Position numbers and translations under genes: made by a program
The notes under the pieces: model-generated
Database searches by the model: none
What the model was told of the DNA's origin: nothing
Seen by the model: the letters and a program-made list of their open reading frames with translations, nothing else
DNA from: Betaproteobacteria bacterium
GTDB lineage: Bacteria; Pseudomonadota; Gammaproteobacteria; Burkholderiales; Casimicrobiaceae
Assembly (NCBI GenBank): GCA_009778785.1
Contig: WRFN01000006.1
Location: forward strand, 1 to 64,000
DNA: 64,000 bases
Direction of reading: 5' to 3'
Part shown: positions 22,161 to 30,426 of the stretch, one piece after another
Position numbering within the stretch: the first letter of the stretch is position 1
How the letters are laid out: every line of letters begins with the position of its first letter

Positions 22161-22653
22161 GAGTGGTGGTGTGTGCACGGCGCCATAATAGAAGTCGATT
22201 AAAAACGACACCCTGCCGCGCAGACAAAAACAACAGCATCGCCACTATAAAAGAATTTCGCCTCTTGTGCGCACGCGGCGCGCACTTTTCTCTGAATTCT
22301 TAAGGAACTGCAACGCTTGGTCATGGCGTGTAACCGATACGGGTAAAAAATGCCGCTTGGCATCTGAATCTCTTGGAGGAGAGCCAAAAATTTCCGTTTG
22401 CCTTGAGTTCGCCTTGGCCCTGTCGGCGGCTCTGCCGAAGGAGAAGACGCGCCTCCCCGCAGGTTTGTCCAGAAGGGTTCGGCGTTTCCCTGCCGCCGCC
22501 GACGGCCATCCTGCCCATCCCCCTGCCCTCTGGCTGAATCGTGCCGGACGGAGTAAACTTCTTTTTCATCATAGGCCGCCCAGGGGCGGCCTGAAAAGGG
22601 GAATTTGTTTTTTAATTCTTGTCTGTTTTTTGACTCTGACAACTTTTGTCGTC
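22161..22653. other. Divergent intergenic region of the cyanophycin locus
   Basis: About 490 bases between the ABC transporter (minus) and the first cyanophycin synthetase (plus). Long frames cross it on both strands but none is protein-like. It holds a strong hairpin GGCCGCC...GGGCGGCC near 22572-22592 and T-rich tracts before the plus gene. Promoters for both divergent units should be here; no clear operator seen. Confidence 0.5.
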
Positions 22654-24810
22654 GTGCCTACAACATCAAAAGATTTGCAGTTTCTCCGTACCACGTATTT
22701 GCGTGGCCCCAACATCTGGACGTACCGACCGGTACTGGAAGTTTGGGTTGACATCGGCGCGTTGGAAGACGCGCCGTCCAATACCATCCTCGGCTTTTAC
22801 GAGCGGCTGGTCGGCTGGCTGCCGACGCTGATCGAGCACCGTTGCGGAGTCGGCGAGCGCGGCGGTTTTCTGGAGCGCGTTCGGGAAGGCACTTGGATGG
22901 CGCACATTCTCGAACACGTCGCTATCGAATTGCAGAACTTGTCGGGCATCCAAGCCGGTTTCGGCAAGGCGCGGCAAACGTCAAAACGCGGCATTTACAA
23001 AGTGGCAGTGCGGGCGCGCAACGAAGAAGTCGGGCGCGCCGCCCTCTCGATTGGCCGCGATCTGGTGATGGCGGCGATCGAGGATCGGCCTTTCGATGTC
23101 GCCGCCGCGCTCGACGAATTGCGTCAGAAGATCGACGAACACCATCTGGGGCCGAGTACGGCCTGCATCGTTCAAGCCGCCGCCGAACGCCGCATTCCGG
23201 TGATGCGACTCAACACCGGCAATCTGGTGCAACTGGGCTACGGCGCGTTGCAACGCCGCATCTGGACGGCGGAAACCGAACGTACCAGCGCCATCGGCGA
23301 AAACATCGCCAGCGATAAAGATTTGACCAAGCGCTTGCTGAAATCGTGCGGCGTGCCGGTGCCGGAAGGCGAAGTCGTCGATGACCCCGACGCCGCCTGG
23401 ACGGCAGCGCAGGATATCGGTTTGCCGGTCGTGGTCAAGCCCATCGACGGTAACCACGGGCGCGGCGTCGTTCTCGATCTCTCGCGCGAAGAAGACATTC
23501 GCGCCGCTTTCGCCGTCGCCGATGCCGAGGGCAGCGGCGTAATTGTCGAGCGTTTCGTGCGCGGTCAGGAACATCGGCTGCTGGTGGTCGGCGACAAACT
23601 GGTGGCTGCCGCGCGCGGTGAAGAAGCGTGGATCACCGGCAACGGCCGCGACACGGTGGAAGCGTTGATCGACTCGCAACTCAACAGCGATCCGCGTCGC
23701 GGTCTCAACGAAGAATTTCCGCTCAACAAGATTTTGCTCGACGAAGACCCTGTGATCGAACTGGAATTGACGCGCCAGCAGTTGACGCGCCACAGCGTTC
23801 CCGCCGCCGAGCGGCAAGTGCTGATCCAGCGCAACGGCAACGTTGCCGCCGACGTGACTGAGAGCGTCCATCCCGACAACGCCGCGCTGGCGGTGCTGGC
23901 GGCGCGCATCATCGGGCTGGACATCGTCGGCATCGACATCGTGGCCGAAGACATCAGCAAACCGTTCGACGAACAGGGCGCCGCCTTTATCGAATTCAAC
24001 GCCGGGCCTGGTCTGCTGATGCACTTGCATCCGGCCAGCGGAAAGCCGCAACCCATCGGCGAAGCCATCATCAGCCATTTGTTTCCGAGCGCCGAGCAAC
24101 ATGGGCGCATTCCGATCTTCGGCATCACCGGCACGCAGGGAACGACGGCGATTGCCCAACGGCTGGCGGCGTTGCTTCGCCTCGCCGGATACCGAGTCGG
24201 GCTGGCGTGCCGCGACGGCTTGTATTTCGGCCAACGGCAAGTCGATCATCGCAACGCAGTTACTTGGGCAGCGGGCGAGCGCGTGTTGATGAACCGTTTG
24301 ATCGACATTGCCGTGATCGAAAGCGACGCGGCGCTGATCTTGCGCGAAGGCCTGGCCTATGACCGCTGCCAGATCGGCGTTGTCACCGACACCGAAGGGC
24401 TGTCGGCGCTGGCCGACGATGACATTCTGACGACCGAGCAACTGTGTCAGGTGTTGCGCACGCAGATTGATGTGGTGTTGTCCAACGGCGTCGCAGTGTT
24501 GAACGCGCACGATCCGCGATTGGCTGAAATGGCGCCGCTGTGCGACGGCGAAGTGGTGTTTTACGCGACGGACGCTTCGTTGGATGTGATCGCCAAACAC
24601 TGCCGACAAGGCGGGCGGGCAGTGGTCGTTGCCGACGGGCAAGTGATGTTGATGCACGGCAGCTACGCCACGGCGCTGAATACGCACAGCACGCCCGACC
24701 TCGAAATCGTGGCGACCATTGCCGCCGCTTGGGCTTTCGGCATCAACGCGACGCTGATCCGAATCGGCATCGAGCGGCCGGAACCCGAAACTGTCCGTTT
24801 GGCGGGATAA
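22654..24810 (+). CDS. Cyanophycin synthetase-like protein with degenerate Mur domain (CphA' type)
   Basis: About 718 residues in the order CphA N-domain, ATP-grasp, Mur-ligase-like. LRTTYLRGPNIWTYRPVLE opens it; the ATP-grasp part has VVVKPIDGNHGRGVV and IEFNAGPGLLMHLHP. In the Mur domain the ATP loop reads GITGTQGTTAIAQ (near residue 490): the P-loop lysine of GTNGKTT is missing. Aspartate addition could remain, whereas the arginine-adding activity is doubtful. Similar short paralogs precede cphA in other betaproteobacteria. The start is uncertain; GTG at 22654 fits homologous N-termini. Confidence 0.82.
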   Translation: MPTTSKDLQFLRTTYLRGPNIWTYRPVLEVWVDIGALEDAPSNTILGFYERLVGWLPTLIEHRCGVGERGGFLERVREGTWMAHILEHVAIELQNLSGIQAGFGKARQTSKRGIYKVAVRARNEEVGRAALSIGRDLVMAAIEDRPFDVAAALDELRQKIDEHHLGPSTACIVQAAAERRIPVMRLNTGNLVQLGYGALQRRIWTAETERTSAIGENIASDKDLTKRLLKSCGVPVPEGEVVDDPDAAWTAAQDIGLPVVVKPIDGNHGRGVVLDLSREEDIRAAFAVADAEGSGVIVERFVRGQEHRLLVVGDKLVAAARGEEAWITGNGRDTVEALIDSQLNSDPRRGLNEEFPLNKILLDEDPVIELELTRQQLTRHSVPAAERQVLIQRNGNVAADVTESVHPDNAALAVLAARIIGLDIVGIDIVAEDISKPFDEQGAAFIEFNAGPGLLMHLHPASGKPQPIGEAIISHLFPSAEQHGRIPIFGITGTQGTTAIAQRLAALLRLAGYRVGLACRDGLYFGQRQVDHRNAVTWAAGERVLMNRLIDIAVIESDAALILREGLAYDRCQIGVVTDTEGLSALADDDILTTEQLCQVLRTQIDVVLSNGVAVLNAHDPRLAEMAPLCDGEVVFYATDASLDVIAKHCRQGGRAVVVADGQVMLMHGSYATALNTHSTPDLEIVATIAAAWAFGINATLIRIGIERPEPETVRLAG

Positions 24811-24865
24811 GCTTCTCTATGAAAACCCGCCCAACCCTTTGCCGTTCCCGACAGGAAACCGTTTG

Positions 24866-27442
24866 ATGGAAGTCTCAAGAACCCGGGCGCTGCGTGGGCC
24901 GAATCTGTGGAGTCGCCGTACCGCCATTGAAGCCCTCGTCAACTGCACACCCGACGAAGCCGTGATCGCCGACGTGCCGGCGCTGGAAACCAAACTGCAC
25001 AGCCGTTTCCCCGCGATGGGGCCGCTCACGCCCGCCAACGACAAGGTGACGATCAGCCTCGCGCATGCGCTCGAATGTGTGGCGCTGAGTTTGCAGGCCG
25101 AAGCCGGTTGTCCGGTGACGTTCAGCCAAACCGTTTCTACCACCACGCCTGGGCTGTTTCAAGTCGTCGTCGAATACACCGAAGAAGACGTGGGGCGACT
25201 GGCGATGCGTTTCGCGCAAGAGTTGTGCGTCGCGGTGCTGCAAGATGCGCCGTTCAATCTCGCTGAGGCGCTCTCACAAATCCGCGAGTTGGATGAAGAC
25301 ATCCGGCTGGGGCCGAGCACCGGCGCCATCGTCAACGCCGCCATCGCCCGCCGCATTCCTTACCGCCGTTTGACGCAGGGCAGCCTCGTGCAATTCGGTT
25401 GGGGCAGTCGGCAGCGCCGCATCTGGGCGGCGGAAGTCGATCGCACCAGTGCTATCGCCGAAGCGATTGCGCAAGACAAGGAACTGACAAAAAAACTGCT
25501 GGCTGTCGCCGCCGTGCCCGTTCCCGAAGGAAGGCCGGTCACCGACGCCGAAGATGCCTGGCAAGCCGCCAATGAAATCGGCTTGCCGGTTGTCGTCAAA
25601 CCGCTGGACGGCAGTCAGGGCAAAGGCGTTACCGTCAACATCAACAGCCGCGAACATTTGCTGGCGGCGTTTGATGCGGCGGCCAAAGTCGGACGCACCG
25701 TGATGGTGGAACGCTACTTGCCGGGGTCGGATTTTCGGCTGCTGGTGGTCGGCGACAAATTGGTCGCCGCCGCGCGCCGCGATCCGCCGCAAGTGATCGG
25801 TGACGGCGTTCACAGTGTGCGGACGCTGGTCGATGAGATCAACCGCGACCCGCGTCGCGGCGAAGGTCACGCCACCGCGTTGACGCGGATTCGTCTCGAC
25901 GACATTACCAACACGCTGCTGGCAATGCAGGGGCTAACCGTTGACAGTGTGCCGCCGGTCGGCATGCGCGTGATTCTGCGCAACAACGCCAATCTCTCCA
26001 CCGGCGGCTCCGCCACCGACGTGACCGACGAAGTACATCACGAGATTGCCGCGCAAGCCGTCACCGCCGCGCAAATGGTGGGGCTGGACATTGCCGGGAT
26101 CGACGTCGTCTGCGAAACGATTTTGAAACCGCTTGAAGAACAACGCGGCGGTATCGTCGAAGTCAACGCCGCGCCCGGCTTGCGCATGCACCTGACGCCC
26201 TCGTACGGCAAAGGTCGTCCCATTGGCGAAGCGATCATCAACACCATGTTTCTGCCGGACGAAAACGGCCGTATTCCGGTTGTGGCAGTTACCGGCACCA
26301 ACGGCAAAACGACGACGGTGCGATTGATCGCGCACCTTTTTGAACAACACGGCTGGCGCGTCGGCATGACCACCACCGACGGCATCTACGCCAACCGTCG
26401 CCGCATCGACACCGGCGATTGCAGCGGCCCGCGCAGCGCCCGCAGCGTGCTGGCGCATCCCGATGTTGACGCCGCTGTTTTTGAAACCGCGCGCGGCGGC
26501 TTGTTGCGCGAAGGCTTGGGCTTCGACAGTTGCCGCGTTGCCGTCGTTACCAATATCGGCGTCGGCGATCATCTGGGGCTCGACTTCATCACCAGCGTCG
26601 AAGACCTTGCCGTGCTCAAGCGCGTGATCGTGCAAAACGTGGACGAAGACGGTATGGCGGTGCTCAACGCCGACGATCCGATTGTCGCAGCGATGGCATC
26701 GGTTTGCCCCGGCAACGTCACCTTCTTTGCGCGCGACGGTCATTTGCCGCGTCTGCTGGCGCATCGCGCGCAAGGCAAACGCATCGTTTATCTCGGCAAT
26801 CACGCGCTCATCGCCGCCGAAGGCGGTTTTGAATATCGCTTGCCCCTCTCCGACATCCCGCTGACCCGCAACGGCAGCATTCCGTTTCAAATCGACAACG
26901 CGATGGCGGCGCTCGCCGCCGCTTGGGCCATCAACATACCGTGGGAAACCATTGCGCGCGGCTTCGCCACTTTCGTCAGCGACGACCGCATCGTGCCCGG
27001 CCGCTTCAACGTGTTCGATTATCGCGGCGCTACCCTCATCGCCGATTATGGTCACAACCCCGATGCCATCAAGGCGCTGACGCAAGCCCTCGAGATGATG
27101 CCGGCCAAGCGCCGCTTCGTCGTTATCAGCGGCGCGGGGGATCGTCGCAACGAAGACATTCAACAACAAACGCAAATTCTCGGCGACGCTTTCGACGAAG
27201 CGATTCTGTATCAAGACCAGTGTCAACGCGGTCGTCAGGACGGTGAAGTGCTGGCGTTGCTGCGGCAAGGTCTGGTGAACGCCAAGCGCGTCCGCGCCGT
27301 CGAAGAAATCCGCGGCGAATTTCTCGCCATCGACACCGCGCTGGAACGATTGACGCACGGCGATCTGTGTCTGATCCTGATCGATCAAATCGAAGACGCG
27401 CTGGAACACATTCGTCGGCGGATCAAAGAAGACGGCAAATAG
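24866..27442 (+). CDS. cphA: Cyanophycin synthetase
   Basis: An 858-residue enzyme building multi-L-arginyl-poly-L-aspartate. MEVSRTRALRGPNLWSRR is the typical start. The ATP-grasp domain has VVVKPLDGSQGKGVTVN and VNAAPGLRMHL. The Mur-ligase domain has an intact ATP loop VTGTNGKTTT near residue 475, ETARGGLLREGLGFD, VVTNIGVGDHLG and a late DYGHNPDA. AGGAAACCGTTTG precedes the ATG. It follows the degenerate paralog by 55 bases, so the pair is one operon for nitrogen storage polymer synthesis. Confidence 0.95.
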   Translation: MEVSRTRALRGPNLWSRRTAIEALVNCTPDEAVIADVPALETKLHSRFPAMGPLTPANDKVTISLAHALECVALSLQAEAGCPVTFSQTVSTTTPGLFQVVVEYTEEDVGRLAMRFAQELCVAVLQDAPFNLAEALSQIRELDEDIRLGPSTGAIVNAAIARRIPYRRLTQGSLVQFGWGSRQRRIWAAEVDRTSAIAEAIAQDKELTKKLLAVAAVPVPEGRPVTDAEDAWQAANEIGLPVVVKPLDGSQGKGVTVNINSREHLLAAFDAAAKVGRTVMVERYLPGSDFRLLVVGDKLVAAARRDPPQVIGDGVHSVRTLVDEINRDPRRGEGHATALTRIRLDDITNTLLAMQGLTVDSVPPVGMRVILRNNANLSTGGSATDVTDEVHHEIAAQAVTAAQMVGLDIAGIDVVCETILKPLEEQRGGIVEVNAAPGLRMHLTPSYGKGRPIGEAIINTMFLPDENGRIPVVAVTGTNGKTTTVRLIAHLFEQHGWRVGMTTTDGIYANRRRIDTGDCSGPRSARSVLAHPDVDAAVFETARGGLLREGLGFDSCRVAVVTNIGVGDHLGLDFITSVEDLAVLKRVIVQNVDEDGMAVLNADDPIVAAMASVCPGNVTFFARDGHLPRLLAHRAQGKRIVYLGNHALIAAEGGFEYRLPLSDIPLTRNGSIPFQIDNAMAALAAAWAINIPWETIARGFATFVSDDRIVPGRFNVFDYRGATLIADYGHNPDAIKALTQALEMMPAKRRFVVISGAGDRRNEDIQQQTQILGDAFDEAILYQDQCQRGRQDGEVLALLRQGLVNAKRVRAVEEIRGEFLAIDTALERLTHGDLCLILIDQIEDALEHIRRRIKEDGK

Positions 27443-27545
27443 ATAGCATTCCCCTCTTCCACTGGCGGGAGAGGAAAAACGAGAGAGCGGAATGTTGGAA
27501 GCGACGGAAGCGACAAAAACCTCTCTCGTCGTCCTTCCCGCGAAG

Positions 27546-27583
27546 TTCCCGCCTTCGCGGGAATGACAGGGAATCCAGCCCTT
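27546..27583. repeat. 38-bp dispersed repeat, copy 1
   Basis: An exact 38-base match to 56551-56588. It starts with the hairpin TTCCCGCCTTCGCGGGAA and continues GACAGGGAATCCAGCC. Both copies are intergenic just after large genes (cphA, mgtA), as expected of a genome-wide REP-like element. Confidence 0.8.
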
Positions 27584-27661
27584 CATCACTCTGACTTTTC
27601 TCTGTTCTGTGATACCGCACGGCGCGTCTTGCCCCACTGAAAACCAACGCCAACTTTACCC

Positions 27662-28150
27662 ATGTCGCTCGCCGTCTTTGAAAAACTGATCGCCTTATTC
27701 GATGCCGGACAAGCGCGTTATCTCGTGTTGACGCATGTGCCGGTGCGCACCTCCGAAGAGGCGGCGCGTGTGCGCGGCACAGCGCTCGGCCAAGGCGCGC
27801 GAGCGATGGTCTGCCGCGTCAAACTCACCTCAACACAACGTCGCTATGTGTTGGCGGTGCTGCCTGCCGACCGCCAACTCGATTTCACTAAAGTTGCGGC
27901 AGCGGTCAACGGCAAAAAGGCTTCGCTGGCAACACCCGAAGAAGCGCAAGCGTTGACCGACTGCGAAATGGGCGCTGTGCCGCCGGTCAGTTTTCATTCG
28001 GAACTGCTGCTGATCGTTGATCCCGGCATCGCCTCCCGATACGACGAAATTTCATTCAACGCTGGTTTGCGCGAGCGCTCCGTGGTGATGGCGACAAAGG
28101 ACTATTTGCGCATCGTCGCGCCGCGAATGGAAACGATGGCGAGCGAATAG
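27662..28150 (+). CDS. YbaK/EbsC-type aminoacyl-tRNA deacylase
   Basis: A 162-residue single-domain protein of the YbaK/ProX editing fold: SEEAARVRGTALGQGARAMV with the conserved lysine-bearing VCRVK, VLAVLPADRQLDFTKV and TDCEMGAVPPVSF followed by an active-site-like SRYDEISFNAG. These proteins hydrolyse mischarged tRNAs such as Ala-tRNAPro or Cys-tRNAPro in the cytoplasm. The substrate cannot be told from sequence. It stands alone between cphA and the convergent cca gene. Confidence 0.85.
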   Translation: MSLAVFEKLIALFDAGQARYLVLTHVPVRTSEEAARVRGTALGQGARAMVCRVKLTSTQRRYVLAVLPADRQLDFTKVAAAVNGKKASLATPEEAQALTDCEMGAVPPVSFHSELLLIVDPGIASRYDEISFNAGLRERSVVMATKDYLRIVAPRMETMASE

Positions 28151-28182
28151 GTTGGCGGTACCCCAACGCGACCACCCCGCCC

Positions 28183-29517
28183 CTACGAGTTCATGATTCC
28201 TGTTGAAGCCTGATTCCTGAACGCCGCAAGCGCCTTGATTCGCGCTGCGTGAAGCGCCGCCGGAATCGCGGATGGGGTGTCGGCGTGGTTGTGCGCAATC
28301 GCTGCTGCATCAACTGTCAGCAGCGCCTGTGCCGCGCCTTCGAGAAAAACCGCCGACGGCAAAATTTTGTCGGCGCTGTTTCCCCGTATCCAATCTTTGG
28401 CGCCAATGTCAACGGTCATCGCGTCGATCAACCAGCGCAATCGCCAAGGGCGACGCAACACATCCGTCGCCATCAGCAACGTCAATAACGCTTCGTTATT
28501 CTGCATTGGCGTTTTTTCATTCGCCTCGTTCGCGCGCAACGCTTCGCCGTGCCACTGCGTCACCAGTTGCGCCGCGTCGCCGCAATCGGTCGGCACTTTC
28601 AATCGCGCCGACAACGCTTGCGCCAACGGCACGCCGCGCGTTTCATGACCGCGATGGCTCGGCCATTGCGACGACGGCGTCGCGCCTTTGCCCAGATCGT
28701 GGCACAGCAACGCATAGCGCACCGGCAACACGTCGTGGCGCGAGGCGGCGAAGTCGAGCGCTTGTTCGATGTGAAAACCGGCGTCGATTTCGGGATGGTG
28801 TTCGGGATTTTGCGGCACGCCGTAGAGCGCCGCGACTTCCGGCATGATTTTCTCCAGCGCGCCGCAAGAGCGCAACACTTGCAAAAAACGCGACGGCTTT
28901 TTCGTCATCAGCGCTCGCGCCGTTTCTTGCCACAACCGTTCCGCCGCCAGCGTCGCCAATTCGCCGCTATCGGCGATGCGTTGCATCAACGCCACGGTTT
29001 CGTCGGCGACGATGAAATCAAAGCGCGCCGCAAAGCGCGCCACTCGCAACACCCGCAACGGGTCTTCGACGAACGCCGACGATACGTGTCGCAACACGCC
29101 CGTTCGTAAATCGCGCTCGCCGCCGTAGGGATCAATCAACGTTCCGTCTGCCGCGCGCGCCATCGCGTTGATGGTCAGGTCGCGACGACGAAGATCGTCT
29201 TCGAGCGTCACTGTCGGATCGGTGTAAAACGTGAAGCCGTGATAGCCGCGTCCGGATTTTTTTTCGGCGCGCGCCAGCGCGTATTCTTCCTGCGTTTGCG
29301 GATGCAGGAAGACCGGAAAGTCGCGCCCGACCGGTCGAAAACCTGCGGCCAGCATCGCTTCCGGCGTCGCCCCGACCACGACGTAATCACGATCCGCCAC
29401 TGGCCAGCCCAACAACGCATCACGCACCGCGCCGCCGACTTCATAGACACGCGCGCCGACCGGCAAGCGCGCCAGAATCGGATCGTCAACAAAGTGAGCG
29501 GCAGGATCAGTCATCAT
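28183..29517 (-). CDS. cca: tRNA nucleotidyltransferase (CCA-adding), with HD domain
   Basis: A 444-residue class II enzyme adding CCA to tRNA 3' ends. VYEVGGAVRDALLGWPVADRDYVVVG holds the GG and DxD motifs; RRRDLTINAMA and DPYGGERDL follow, then EDPLRVLRVARFAARF. A C-terminal HD domain is visible (HHPEIDAGFHIEQALDFA, LCHDLGKGAT), giving phosphatase/phosphodiesterase capacity as in the proteobacterial form. It begins 9 bases after the NDUFA9-like gene, forming an operon slt - NDUFA9-like - cca. Confidence 0.95.
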   Translation of the reverse strand: MMTDPAAHFVDDPILARLPVGARVYEVGGAVRDALLGWPVADRDYVVVGATPEAMLAAGFRPVGRDFPVFLHPQTQEEYALARAEKKSGRGYHGFTFYTDPTVTLEDDLRRRDLTINAMARAADGTLIDPYGGERDLRTGVLRHVSSAFVEDPLRVLRVARFAARFDFIVADETVALMQRIADSGELATLAAERLWQETARALMTKKPSRFLQVLRSCGALEKIMPEVAALYGVPQNPEHHPEIDAGFHIEQALDFAASRHDVLPVRYALLCHDLGKGATPSSQWPSHRGHETRGVPLAQALSARLKVPTDCGDAAQLVTQWHGEALRANEANEKTPMQNNEALLTLLMATDVLRRPWRLRWLIDAMTVDIGAKDWIRGNSADKILPSAVFLEGAAQALLTVDAAAIAHNHADTPSAIPAALHAARIKALAAFRNQASTGIMNS

Positions 29518-29526
29518 CGTTCGCCA

Positions 29527-30426
29527 TCAAGCCTTCAACCAACTTGGCGCAACTTCCTCCAGTGCTGTCGGCACAATCCGCAGCACCCGCAACGCCGACG
29601 CTTTCTCATCGGGGCAAACGCTGTCTTTCTGCAACGAGCGCAGTTGATCGCGCGTCATCAAGTGCCCCGGCAAATGTTCGAGCAGCCACGCTTGCAGCGG
29701 CGCCAACGACGCGGGCGTCGAAAGAATCGGGCGCGGCGCCCCTATCGTTTTTCCGAGCCAACGCAGCATTTCGTCGAGACGATAGACGCGCGGCCCGCCC
29801 AACGGAAATATTTTGCCAACCGTCGGGAAAAGAGGCAAGGCGCGACAAAACGCCGCCGCGACATCGCCGACATAAACCGGCTGAAAACGGGTTTGCACCG
29901 ACGGCACCACCAACAACGGCGCTTGCCGCAACACGCGCGCGAAAGTGTTGAGAAATTCGTCGTCCTGCCCGAAAACAATGCTCGGCCGAAAAATCGTCCA
30001 ACGCAGTTTCGAGGTGCGTACCGCCGCTTCGCCCACTCTCTTGCTGCGCAGGTATTCGCTCGGCGCGGAAGCACTGGCATTCAACGCGCTCATGTGCAGC
30101 AACCGTTCCACCCCCGTTGCCGAACACGCCGCGACCACCATTTTCGGCAACAAAGCGTGGGCGCGCGCAAACGTTTGCCCTCGCGTTTCGCGGATGATGC
30201 CGACCAGGTTGATGACGGCGTCGCTGCCTTCTATTGCCGCCGTCAGTTGCGAAGCGTCGTAAACATTGGCCTCGCGCACATCGATCCCCGGCAACACCCA
30301 CAACGATTTCGTGCGCTCGCGCGAACGGGTGAGTAAACGCACGGTGTATCCGGCGCGCGCCAACCGCGCCACCAGCGTTCGTCCGATGTAGCCGCTGCCG
30401 CCCAGCACAGTAACGATTGACCTCAT
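29527..30426 (-). CDS. NAD(P)-binding protein of the complex I NDUFA9-like family
   Basis: A 299-residue atypical short-chain dehydrogenase. VTVLGGSGYIGRTLVARL is the nucleotide-binding GxxGxxG loop, AVINLVGIIRETR and LLHMSALNAS follow, then SPSEYLRSK-like ASAPSEYLRSKRVGEAAVR, FRPSIVFGQDDEFLN and VYVGDVAAAF. Homologs related to mitochondrial NDUFA9 are widespread in betaproteobacteria next to slt and cca; function unproven. Its ATG overlaps the slt stop (ATGA). Confidence 0.88.
   Translation of the reverse strand: MRSIVTVLGGSGYIGRTLVARLARAGYTVRLLTRSRERTKSLWVLPGIDVREANVYDASQLTAAIEGSDAVINLVGIIRETRGQTFARAHALLPKMVVAACSATGVERLLHMSALNASASAPSEYLRSKRVGEAAVRTSKLRWTIFRPSIVFGQDDEFLNTFARVLRQAPLLVVPSVQTRFQPVYVGDVAAAFCRALPLFPTVGKIFPLGGPRVYRLDEMLRWLGKTIGAPRPILSTPASLAPLQAWLLEHLPGHLMTRDQLRSLQKDSVCPDEKASALRVLRIVPTALEEVAPSWLKA

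Noticed and set aside
22981-24687. 568-residue minus ORF over the first cyanophycin synthetase
   Set aside because: Antisense shadow produced by G+C-biased third positions; low-complexity product and no ribosome site.
25934-27637. 567-residue minus ORF over cphA
   Set aside because: Same reason; the plus strand carries intact catalytic motifs.
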